This document shows, piece after piece, positions 7,840 through 15,687 of a DNA stretch of 16,364 nucleotides. The DNA lies in NCBI GenBank assembly GCA_036847245.1, contig DAIUAL010000060.1:1-16364 (forward strand), read 5' to 3'. This DNA is from UBA4661 sp002405405. Its GTDB lineage: Bacteria; Bacteroidota; Ignavibacteria; Kapaibacteriales; UBA4661. The notes under the pieces are model-generated. The model was not told the origin of the DNA. It was given only the letters and a program-made list of their open reading frames with translations, and searched no databases. Numbering within the stretch: the stretch's first letter is position 1; each line of letters begins with the position of its first letter. A program made the translations under genes and the position numbers.

Positions 7840-9237
7840 TTACAAGATATACTTACTCAAATCCTGGTTCTTAGCAATTGCTGAAAGTCGCTCATGCACA
7901 GTATCGGGTCCAATATCAATGGTTCCAGCAACCATGTTATCCGGTGTATTAAATAAAATCTCTTCAAGTAAAGTACTCATAATTGTATGAAGACGGCGTG
8001 CACCAATATTCACGACTTCTTGATTAACAAAAGCAGCTGTACGTGCAATTTCATGGATTGCTTCATCGGTAAAAACAAGTGATACTCCTTCACTTTGCAT
8101 AAGTGCTTGATACTGCTTGATGAGTGCATTTTCAGGTACGGTGAGGATATTATAAAAATCATGCTCATTGAGATTATCCAACTCTACACGAATTGGGAAA
8201 CGCCCTTGTAATTCGGGTATCAAATCTGCGGGCTTTGCCACATGAAATGCTCCCGAAGCAATAAAAAGGACATGATCGGTTTTGACCGTACCATACTTGG
8301 TATTGACAGTCGAGCCTTCGACAATCGGTAATAAATCGCGCTGCACACCAGAGCGCGACACATCAGGTCCTGTACCGCCACTGCCGCCCGATACAGCAAT
8401 CTTGTCAATCTCATCAATAAAGACAATCCCTAAGTTTTCCGCGCGCCATAATGCCTCGCGGGTAACAGCTTCTTGGTCGATCAATTTTTCTGCTTCTTCT
8501 TGTTCAAGAACCAAACGCGCTTCGGCTATGGGCATTTTTCGTTTCTTTTGTTTTTTCGGAAAAATATTTCCCATCATTTCTTGGATATTGATACCGATAT
8601 CATCCATGCCGATAGGACCCATCACATTTACCGAAGGCATGGCATTATCTTCGACATCAAGTTCGATCATGCGCTCATCGAGTTCACCTTTGCGGAGTTG
8701 TTCGCGCAGCTTATTGCGGGTTTCAGCATTTTCTTCAACTTGTTCGTCATTGCTATCAACAAAGCCGAAACTTCCGGCACGACGAAGCACCGGTGGAACA
8801 AGAATATCGACGATACGATTCTCTGCCATAAGCTTCGCCGCTGAAAGTACATCATTACGTTTTTCGGTTTTGACCATTTGCAGAGCGATTTCAACAAGAT
8901 CGCGGATCATCGTTTCGACATCGCGCCCGACATAACCGACTTCAGTAAATTTTGTGGCTTCGACTTTCACAAAAGGTGCGCCTGTCAGTTTAGCTAATCG
9001 ACGGGCAATTTCAGTTTTGCCAACCCCCGTTGGACCAATCATGATAATGTTATTCGGTACGATTTCATCGCGCATCGCACCACCCACTTTTTGCCTGCGC
9101 CAACGATTGCGCAAAGCAATAGCAACAGCTTTTTTTGCATTATGCTGACCAATAATATATTTATCGAGTTCAGCAACGATTTCACGTGGCGTAAGAACAG
9201 ATGTTTTGTATTCGGGTTCTTGTTGAGTAGATTTCAT
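7840..9237 (-). CDS. hslU: ATP-dependent unfoldase subunit HslU (ClpY) of the HslUV protease
   Basis: The AAA+ (Clp/Hsp100) ring ATPase that unfolds proteins and feeds them to the HslV peptidase in the cytoplasm. It has 465 residues from the ATG at 9237. A TTG seven codons upstream (9258) would only add a hydrophobic stub, so I reject it. Motifs in order: TPREIVAELDKYIIGQ (16-31), Walker A GPTGVGKT (68-75), pore loop GYVG (101-104), a long variable I-domain (about 110-260, Glu/Lys-rich), Walker B IVFIDEID (271-278), the GRFPIRVEL box, a sensor-2-like GARRLH, and the typical C-terminus LSKYIL, which in the family docks into HslV. All key residues are present and the length is slightly above E. 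coli HslU (443). In many bacteria hslV is immediately upstream. Here the upstream neighbour is the divergent addB, so hslV must be elsewhere. Downstream it converges on the nagB-like gene. Confidence 0.96.
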   Translation of the reverse strand: MKSTQQEPEYKTSVLTPREIVAELDKYIIGQHNAKKAVAIALRNRWRRQKVGGAMRDEIVPNNIIMIGPTGVGKTEIARRLAKLTGAPFVKVEATKFTEVGYVGRDVETMIRDLVEIALQMVKTEKRNDVLSAAKLMAENRIVDILVPPVLRRAGSFGFVDSNDEQVEENAETRNKLREQLRKGELDERMIELDVEDNAMPSVNVMGPIGMDDIGINIQEMMGNIFPKKQKKRKMPIAEARLVLEQEEAEKLIDQEAVTREALWRAENLGIVFIDEIDKIAVSGGSGGTGPDVSRSGVQRDLLPIVEGSTVNTKYGTVKTDHVLFIASGAFHVAKPADLIPELQGRFPIRVELDNLNEHDFYNILTVPENALIKQYQALMQSEGVSLVFTDEAIHEIARTAAFVNQEVVNIGARRLHTIMSTLLEEILFNTPDNMVAGTIDIGPDTVHERLSAIAKNQDLSKYIL

Positions 9238-9261
9238 CGTTAAAAAAAATATAGACAAACA

Positions 9262-9295
9262 AATTGGTTATTGCTACGGTACTTTTGCACCAATT
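9262..9295. promoter_or_regulatory. Inverted repeat with a -7-like element in the hslU-addB divergent region
   Basis: AATTGGT (9262-9268) and ACCAATT (9289-9295) form a 7-base inverted repeat. Between them on the plus strand is TACTTTTG (9280-9287), which fits the Bacteroidota -7 consensus TAnnTTTG and points toward addB. No TTTG or TTG lies at the expected 19-21 base distance upstream, so the promoter call is weak. The inverted repeat may mark a shared control site for hslU and addB. On the minus strand TATATTTT close to the hslU ATG is a second weak candidate. Confidence 0.25.
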
Positions 9296-9426
9296 CAGCG
9301 AACGAATATACAATTCGGCTTCCATACAAACACTTGCTTTCAGCACTTTTTGGCAGCGATGCTTTGATATTCTATCCCGTGCTGTACTCTCATTATTTTT
9401 CTCTCATACGCACTTCACATATCCTG

Positions 9427-12400
9427 ATGGCAACTATTCTTCATAGCCCCACCTTGACTCCGGACTATTGGTATGCAACTCCACAAGATATTGCAGAAAG
9501 GATTCTTGCACAGCATGCCACTGCCGATAGCATCAATACAGAACTACGCTCTATTCTTTGTATTGTACCAACAAGTCGCCTGCAACGTCACGCTCAAAAG
9601 GCACTTGCAGACTTACAAGCGCGGCGTGGCATAGCTTGTCACAACTTGCGTATTACAACGATTACTGCTTTGGCAAAAGAATGCAGCAAAAGTTTAAATC
9701 TCTCGGTACGTTTAATCAGTGAGGGATATCGCTTAGCAAAACTTGATGATCTTGCAACAAAAGCCACGCTTGGCTACTTCAAACAAGGACAGAAATCGCT
9801 TTCTCCTGCAGTTTTGGAAAAATTGTATAGCATTCTGCATGGACTGCGAAAAAAAGGTATTACACCTCAGAATTTTGAACATAATCTTCAAAGTGGTGTC
9901 ATTACCAATCGCCATAAAGCTCAAGATTTACATGTCTTATTCAGTGCATATTGTGATGCACTCGATTATGATTTAACGGATGAAACCGGTCTTTTTATGC
10001 GGCTCTGTGCACAGGAACACTCGAGCTACAAGACACCTCTACTCAACCATATAGAAACTATCCTCTTTGTTGGCTTTTCGGAATTTCACCTTCCNNNNNN
10101 NNNNCATTTCATCAAGCATCTGCAACAACAGTACAATATTGAAGTCCACATTGATTATTCCGAAAAGAATGGACCTCTATTCGGTGCACTGAAAGAGACC
10201 ATCGATCAACTCTCGGCAATCGGATTGTCAGCAACAAGGGTAAATGACAAAGACTCGGACACTACAAAAAACAGCTCTGTTCAAGACTTCTTACGTCGAT
10301 GGCTTTTCAACACAGAACGACATATCCGCCATTCTGCATTAGCACAGCATACCCGCATCTACTCATACTTTGACCGTACAGCCGAAGTTCGGGGCATTAT
10401 GAAACACTTGAAGCATTTGATTCTTGAAAAGCATATCAACCCCAACGACATTTGTGTCATCACTCAAAACCCGTCTGATTACACTCCTCTTTTTCGTGAG
10501 TTCAGTGCCTTGTATCATATTCCGGCAAACATTACTGACCGTTACGCACTCGACACATCGGGAATTACTATTGCGATTTTTTCGGTACTCACCATGATTA
10601 GCCGTGCATACAAACGCGATGATGTCCGACGGGTCATGATGAATCCATACATCAGTCTGCCAAAACATAGCGATGGAACTCTCATCGATGTGAATAACCT
10701 TTTTCTTGTTGCAGAACGCTTAAGAATTGTGGGTGGTAACCGCCAAGGCAAAGAGGGAGAGTCATGGCTGAGCATCATGAAGAGCCGTAAAGAAAGTTTG
10801 CACCGTTATCATGATGAATTGCAGCAGAGTATAGCTCTTGATACTACTGCTATCGAAGAGTGCCGAGAAGAAATTGAGCGTATTGAGTTGGCACAAAAAG
10901 ATTTTGAACTTTTTCTAGAAAACATTCGAGGTATTCAACCTAAAACTTCTCTTACAGCGGATGAATTTCAAGCATTCGTCAGCACGAATATCGTTCAGCA
11001 TTTTGCTATTAAAGAAAACATTGTTGCGTACTACCAACAACTTGTACAACGCGCACAACAAGCATATTCAACGACTGATTCACTTGTTCGCAGTGATATG
11101 ATGCTTCTGCGTCATGAAATCGAAAAAGATACTCGTGCTCTTGCAACCTTCCTGAAAGTATTGCAAGAATTGACAGTCATTTTGAATACTATCGAGTCTA
11201 CACGAACATCTCGAGGATTCGCTGTATATATCGATAAACTACAAACAATGTGTTCGCAAACACGTTTTCAAGTATTACAACAGCCTATCGCTCAAGTAAC
11301 ATTTACTACCCCCGAACAAATACGCAATATTCCCTTTCAGATAATAATCATGTGTGGTATGATCCACGGAGAATTCCCTGCACGCTACACACCTGAAAGT
11401 TTTTTGGGCATAGAATTACTCGATAGCGAAGATCGCTTCATGAAGCGTGAACGCATGGCTTTTTATCAAGCACTAAGCAATAATCCCACCAGCTATGCCG
11501 ATGGTACAAGACAAATGATTCTCACCTATCCTCGCCACATTGAGGATATGGAATGCACTCGTTCATATTTTCTTGATGCTCTATTGAAAGTGAGCTGCAC
11601 TCAAGAAGAAGAATCTCAAATGGTTACACATATTCCTTCAGAATCATTCGCCTTTGCACCGCTTGACCATACTCAAAGCGTAATCTTTCCTCTATGGCAT
11701 AATGTACCGGCAACGACTGAAGAATACCTGCGTGCCATCCTTCATCGTTTCGTTGAGAATGCTACAGACATTGATAGTACGGCACATTCAACAATGTGGT
11801 CTGCACTTGTTGCTCCCACTATGGCAGATATACTACCATTACTTCAAAAACAACTGACGGTATTGTATAAACGACAAAAACGTCAGCATCACATTGTTAC
11901 GCTCGACGTATTACCCCCAACCGAATCAAATTCGTCTCCAACAAAAGCATATTCCGTTAGTACCTTAGAGCAGTATGCGGCTTGTCCTTATCAATGGTAT
12001 GCACAGTCGGTTTTACGATTACAGAGTAAAGAAGAATATGATAATGCCCTTACTCCTGCTGAAAGTGGCAGTCTTTTGCACCTTATTGCCTATCGATTTT
12101 ACACGAACTTACAACAACAATCAACAGAGCCGATATTGCCCGGCAATATACAGCAAGCACCACCTATTCAAGCAGTACAGCTCTATCAAGAAAGACGTGA
12201 TGAGTATGCTCAACAACTTCTTTCTATTGCAACTGATGCTTTGGAACGCATTCGCTATGACCATCCTTTTTTTCAATTAGATGAAGATGAGTTGATTGGC
12301 AGACAATCACCAGATACTGAACGGAAACTCGGTGGAAAACTTCTTGCATGGTTGGATGGAGAATTAACACGCAGTAGCAGTACAACACTGAAGCCGTCAG

Positions 12401-12966
12401 GATTTGAAATTAACTTCACCGGTCGGTCACGTTCAGTCGAGCAGAACACATTACCGCCTATACAGCTCACCGATAAACTTTTTTTACAAGGCAAGATTGA
12501 TCGTGTTGATATTGACTATAAAGAGAATCAAATTCAATTCGCGATTATTGATTACAAAAAAGGTAAAGCAAGCGCACAACCTAAAGCAAAAGATATTCTT
12601 CATGGTACTGCCCTACAAATGCCTCTATATGCTGTGGCAATGCAGAAAATTCTTGCGGATACATACAATACACCATCGGCTTTATTAATGTACGCACGAT
12701 ATATTTCGTTCACGCTTGAAAAAGATAAAGAAGGTGCTAAAACGCTTGCAACACAAGATGTTCTGCAACAAATTAAGCCTAAAAATGCGCGTGCATTTAA
12801 AGAGCAGGAAGAACTACTTGGGCATGCTCTCAAGGTTGCAAATGACATTATCAACAATATTGAGCAGAGAAACTTTTCAATCACTCCACATGAAAAAAAA
12901 GATCCCTGCCAATACTGTTCCTTTAGTGCTGTCTGCCGCATCAAAGAAATTGAATCAATGCAATAA
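9427..12966 (+). CDS. addB: AddB-like helicase/nuclease subunit (PD-(D/E)XK nuclease with Fe-S cysteines)
   Basis: Subunit of an AddAB (RexAB) complex that resects double-strand breaks for RecA loading. I chose the ATG at 9427 (1179 residues). The frame is open from 9271, but those 52 residues look like untranslated leader, and the tract MATILHSPTLTPDYWYATPQ begins the protein-like sequence. The N-terminal part lacks a GxxGxGKT Walker A, so helicase activity is doubtful. Degenerate helicase features remain: ILFVGFSEFHLP before the gap and MIHGEFPARYTPESF with ERMAFYQAL. The C-terminal nuclease is clear: SVSTLEQYAACPYQWY with Cys853, a GKIDRVD block with Asp1025, IIDYKKGK with Asp1042 and Lys1044, and LQMPLYA. 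The end has Cys1161-X2-Cys1164-X5-Cys1170, which with Cys853 makes the 4Fe-4S set known from AddB. Ten N (10095-10104) interrupt it, but the frame is the same on both sides. It is followed 15 bases later by addA, so the pair is an operon. Confidence 0.88.
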   Translation: MATILHSPTLTPDYWYATPQDIAERILAQHATADSINTELRSILCIVPTSRLQRHAQKALADLQARRGIACHNLRITTITALAKECSKSLNLSVRLISEGYRLAKLDDLATKATLGYFKQGQKSLSPAVLEKLYSILHGLRKKGITPQNFEHNLQSGVITNRHKAQDLHVLFSAYCDALDYDLTDETGLFMRLCAQEHSSYKTPLLNHIETILFVGFSEFHLXXXXHFIKHLQQQYNIEVHIDYSEKNGPLFGALKETIDQLSAIGLSATRVNDKDSDTTKNSSVQDFLRRWLFNTERHIRHSALAQHTRIYSYFDRTAEVRGIMKHLKHLILEKHINPNDICVITQNPSDYTPLFREFSALYHIPANITDRYALDTSGITIAIFSVLTMISRAYKRDDVRRVMMNPYISLPKHSDGTLIDVNNLFLVAERLRIVGGNRQGKEGESWLSIMKSRKESLHRYHDELQQSIALDTTAIEECREEIERIELAQKDFELFLENIRGIQPKTSLTADEFQAFVSTNIVQHFAIKENIVAYYQQLVQRAQQAYSTTDSLVRSDMMLLRHEIEKDTRALATFLKVLQELTVILNTIESTRTSRGFAVYIDKLQTMCSQTRFQVLQQPIAQVTFTTPEQIRNIPFQIIIMCGMIHGEFPARYTPESFLGIELLDSEDRFMKRERMAFYQALSNNPTSYADGTRQMILTYPRHIEDMECTRSYFLDALLKVSCTQEEESQMVTHIPSESFAFAPLDHTQSVIFPLWHNVPATTEEYLRAILHRFVENATDIDSTAHSTMWSALVAPTMADILPLLQKQLTVLYKRQKRQHHIVTLDVLPPTESNSSPTKAYSVSTLEQYAACPYQWYAQSVLRLQSKEEYDNALTPAESGSLLHLIAYRFYTNLQQQSTEPILPGNIQQAPPIQAVQLYQERRDEYAQQLLSIATDALERIRYDHPFFQLDEDELIGRQSPDTERKLGGKLLAWLDGELTRSSSTTLKPSGFEINFTGRSRSVEQNTLPPIQLTDKLFLQGKIDRVDIDYKENQIQFAIIDYKKGKASAQPKAKDILHGTALQMPLYAVAMQKILADTYNTPSALLMYARYISFTLEKDKEGAKTLATQDVLQQIKPKNARAFKEQEELLGHALKVANDIINNIEQRNFSITPHEKKDPCQYCSFSAVCRIKEIESMQ
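10095..10104. other. Assembly gap of 10 N inside addB
   Basis: Ten undetermined bases interrupt addB after the conserved GFSEFHL stretch. The first affected codon is CCN, which is proline whatever the base. Three codons remain unknown before HFIKHL. Because the reading frame is open and homologous on both sides, the true gap is 10 bases or differs from that by a multiple of three. Confidence 0.95.
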
Positions 12967-12981
12967 TTATCACACCATCCT

Positions 12982-15627
12982 ATGAGTACGGTATCAACAT
13001 CAGCAAAACAATGGACACGCGAGCAAATGCTTGCACAAACAATAGACCGACACATTAGCATTGTTGCAGGTGCAGGTGCCGGAAAAACATCGGTCTTAGT
13101 CGAGCGTTATGTCAAACTTCTTCTTTCCGGCTCTGACCCACATGCAATTGTAGCAATTACCTTTACTCGCAAAGCCGCTAGTGAAATGCAAAGTCGTGTC
13201 GTAGCACGTTTGAATGAACTTTTGCAAGACATAACCTATCAAGATGAATGGAAAAAAATTAAACAACATAGTGAACGCATGACCGGCGCAATGATTACGA
13301 CCATTCATGGTTTTTGTGGTAGAATTCTGCGAGAGTTCCCGATTGAAGCCGGTGTGAACCCGAACTATAAAGAATTGGAAGAATACGATGCTATTCGCTT
13401 GAAAGAGCGCGCAATTCGCAATGCTTTAGATGATGCTCTTAGTGGCACAAGCGAGGAACGTGATACTGTGCTTTCATTAGCACGTCATTTTACCCGTCGC
13501 ACGCTTATCAACCATCTTCGTACTATTATTGACAGTGGAGAGAAATTTGAAGCACTCCGCACACTTTACACGAAAGACAACATTGCCCTTTTAGAGCAAT
13601 TACGACCTGCATACGAAGACCATGCACATGCCATTGAACGATATGGCAAACTTTTAAGTGAGATACCATTACTCAAAACAAAACAAACGTTGAATGACAA
13701 TCAATCAAAAGCACTTTCATTGCTTCACACTTATAGCAATCAAATCGCAGAGCCACTACACATCTCTTCGCAAGACTCCGCGATGAGCGAGATTGAGCAT
13801 CATCTTGAGCATGTTCATAGTCTTATTGACGTATTACTTCAAGAAAAAATCATTTCCGGCTCAGGTAGTATTAATGGTAGCACACTGAGAAAAGACATAT
13901 TCGCCGGTAATGAAACACGATTAGAACAGACGAAACATCAACTCGTTGTACTTTTTGAATCTTTCAATCCCTTGCGCGAAGTATTTGCATACCGCACCTA
14001 TGATGCCCCACTCCTTGACCGAGCACGAATGCTTTTTCGCATTGCATGCTCTGCACGTACTTATTATGACCAATTCAATGATGAACAAGCGACACTTGAC
14101 TTTGATGGCATTATCCACAAAGCTCTTGATGTACTGAAAAAAAGTGAGGTGCAAGAAACACTGCGACAAAAATACCCTTACATTATGATCGATGAATTTC
14201 AAGACACAAATGTTGTGCAATATGAGCTTGCACGTCATCTTGTTGACATTTATTCACAGTCGCAAAACCTCTACATTGTTGGCGACCCGAAACAAAGTAT
14301 TTATCGTTTCCGTGGAGCAGATGTAAGTGTATTTGAACAAGCACGGAATGAATTGCATCAACGAAACCAAAACTTTTTTAACGAGAAAAAAATACCATCA
14401 CTGCCCAACGCCGATTCAGTAGAACAAACAGGTCTATTATCACTCTCAACGACATTTAGACTTGCTCCAACGATAGCTGCATTTGTTAATCATGTCTGCG
14501 GTGTCTTGATGCGAAAGCATCCTGATGATTCGAGAACACGATTTGATGTTCATTATCAGGATATTATCTGTGGAGCTGAGACCGACAAAGCAACGCAAGG
14601 CACAATACATCTTCTTTTGGCACAAGATCAAGTACAAACCACTGAGAATGAATCAATTGATGCTCAACCCATACCCACGGATACAACCACTGAGTCAGAA
14701 TCACTAAAAGTAGAAGAAAGTGATAATACCGAAGACTCCGTACGCGAAGCACGTCTTGTGGCAGAATTTATTCAGCACATTGTTCATACCAATGCACTTC
14801 CATTGCGCGAGCGCCCGGTTGTGGATAGTAATGATAGCATAGCATTCCCGACACGACCGGCAACATATAAGGATATACTCATTCTTGTTCGTTCACGAAG
14901 CAAGAATGATACTCTCACTCAGGCTCTTCGCAGAAAACACATTCCTTTCCAAATCAGTGGCGGAGTCGGATTTTATCATCAACCCGAAATACAAGACCTA
15001 CTCTCTTGTCTTGAGTTTTTGTTGAATACTGATGACAATATTGCTTGTGTAGCAATGCTTCGTTCCCCTTTGTTTTCTATCCAAGACAATGAAATTGATA
15101 GAATTGCTCTATCCTCATTACGCAACAAGTCGATGTGGCAAAAGATACTTCATGCACAAGAGCAGTCAGTAGTGTCGGAACAATTACAATCTGCCATCGA
15201 AATCTTGAAGGAATTACTTCTGCTTTCTACCCATATCAATTGCAGTTTACTGACGAATTTTATTCTTGATATGACAGGTTGGCGCAATGCCATTGTTCGT
15301 ATGGAGCGTGAAGAGCAAATGTTGGCGAATATGAATAAACTCCTCAAAATAATCCGGGGCTTTGAACACAAGGGACTAATAACTTTGCACGATGTAGTCT
15401 GTGAGTTACAACTGTTACAACAAACGGTTGACAAAGAAAGTGAAGCACCCATTGAGAATGACCTCGATGCTGTGCGTATTATGACGATTCATGCCTCCAA
15501 AGGCTTAGAATCACCCATTGTTTTGCTCTTTGGGTTGAATACACAACCACCTACCGCATCATCATTTCTCATCCACGAGCACGGCGGCGGCATTCTTTTT
15601 CCTTACACCAATGACAATGGCTACTAA
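12982..15627 (+). CDS. addA: AddA-like UvrD-family helicase, frame ending at a premature TAA before motif VI
   Basis: The frame gives 881 residues from an ATG 15 bases after addB. It is the SF1 helicase motor of AddAB, the 3'-5' translocase of the break-resection complex. Motifs in order: Q-like QWTREQ (10-15), Walker A AGAGAGKT (29-36), Ia ITFTRKAASEM (59-69), TIHGFCGRILREFPIEAG (from 107, typical of AddA), Walker B DEFQDT (from 404), GDPKQSIYRFRGAD (from 434), motif IV STTFR (Arg493), and motif V MTIHASKGLESP (from 834). An acidic, Thr/Ser/Glu-rich stretch (about 553-580) is probably an inserted flexible linker. The TAA at 15625 cuts the frame before motif VI and before the nuclease domain, so this product alone should lack the arginine-finger motif and be inactive as a helicase. 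The rest of the gene continues in the same frame past three stops. All upstream motifs are intact, which argues for very recent loss, a sequence error or readthrough rather than an old pseudogene. Confidence 0.88.
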   Translation: MSTVSTSAKQWTREQMLAQTIDRHISIVAGAGAGKTSVLVERYVKLLLSGSDPHAIVAITFTRKAASEMQSRVVARLNELLQDITYQDEWKKIKQHSERMTGAMITTIHGFCGRILREFPIEAGVNPNYKELEEYDAIRLKERAIRNALDDALSGTSEERDTVLSLARHFTRRTLINHLRTIIDSGEKFEALRTLYTKDNIALLEQLRPAYEDHAHAIERYGKLLSEIPLLKTKQTLNDNQSKALSLLHTYSNQIAEPLHISSQDSAMSEIEHHLEHVHSLIDVLLQEKIISGSGSINGSTLRKDIFAGNETRLEQTKHQLVVLFESFNPLREVFAYRTYDAPLLDRARMLFRIACSARTYYDQFNDEQATLDFDGIIHKALDVLKKSEVQETLRQKYPYIMIDEFQDTNVVQYELARHLVDIYSQSQNLYIVGDPKQSIYRFRGADVSVFEQARNELHQRNQNFFNEKKIPSLPNADSVEQTGLLSLSTTFRLAPTIAAFVNHVCGVLMRKHPDDSRTRFDVHYQDIICGAETDKATQGTIHLLLAQDQVQTTENESIDAQPIPTDTTTESESLKVEESDNTEDSVREARLVAEFIQHIVHTNALPLRERPVVDSNDSIAFPTRPATYKDILILVRSRSKNDTLTQALRRKHIPFQISGGVGFYHQPEIQDLLSCLEFLLNTDDNIACVAMLRSPLFSIQDNEIDRIALSSLRNKSMWQKILHAQEQSVVSEQLQSAIEILKELLLLSTHINCSLLTNFILDMTGWRNAIVRMEREEQMLANMNKLLKIIRGFEHKGLITLHDVVCELQLLQQTVDKESEAPIENDLDAVRIMTIHASKGLESPIVLLFGLNTQPPTASSFLIHEHGGGILFPYTNDNGY

Positions 15628-15672
15628 ATTAAAACACCACTCTATCAATTTTCATAGCTTAATGAATCATAG
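15625..15672 (+). other. Cluster of three in-frame stop codons within addA
   Basis: In the addA frame TAA (15625-15627), TAG (15655-15657) and TAG (15670-15672) stand at codons 882, 892 and 897. The codons between them read IKTPLYQFS and LNES, then AESAE leads into motif VI, which suits the usual AddA linker before KRLLYV. No frame change is needed to join the two parts. All three stops are one C-to-T change from CAA or CAG (Gln); they are also one change from Glu or Lys codons. No stop occurs in this frame in the 881 codons before or the 225 after. Confidence 0.9.
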
Positions 15673-15687
15673 GCAGAATCTGCTGAA

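Noticed and set aside
8282..8935. 217-codon open frame antisense to hslU
   Set aside because: It is Ser/Arg/Ile-rich and is the mirror of conserved hslU codons. No independent gene signals.
9271..9426. N-terminal extension of addB to the ATG at 9271
   Set aside because: The 52 extra residues look non-protein-like (mixed aromatic and basic), overlap the likely promoter region, and the plausible AddB start is the ATG at 9427.
9264..9446. 60-codon open frame in the hslU-addB intergenic region
   Set aside because: It overlaps the addB start in another frame and has no recognisable features.
15625..15672. Genome-wide reassignment of TAA/TAG to glutamine
   Set aside because: In this window TAA ends susD, susC, hslU and addB, and TAG ends the nagB-like gene and the left-edge gene, each at the expected C-terminus and several before terminators. 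Internal TAA/TAG occur only in this one cluster.
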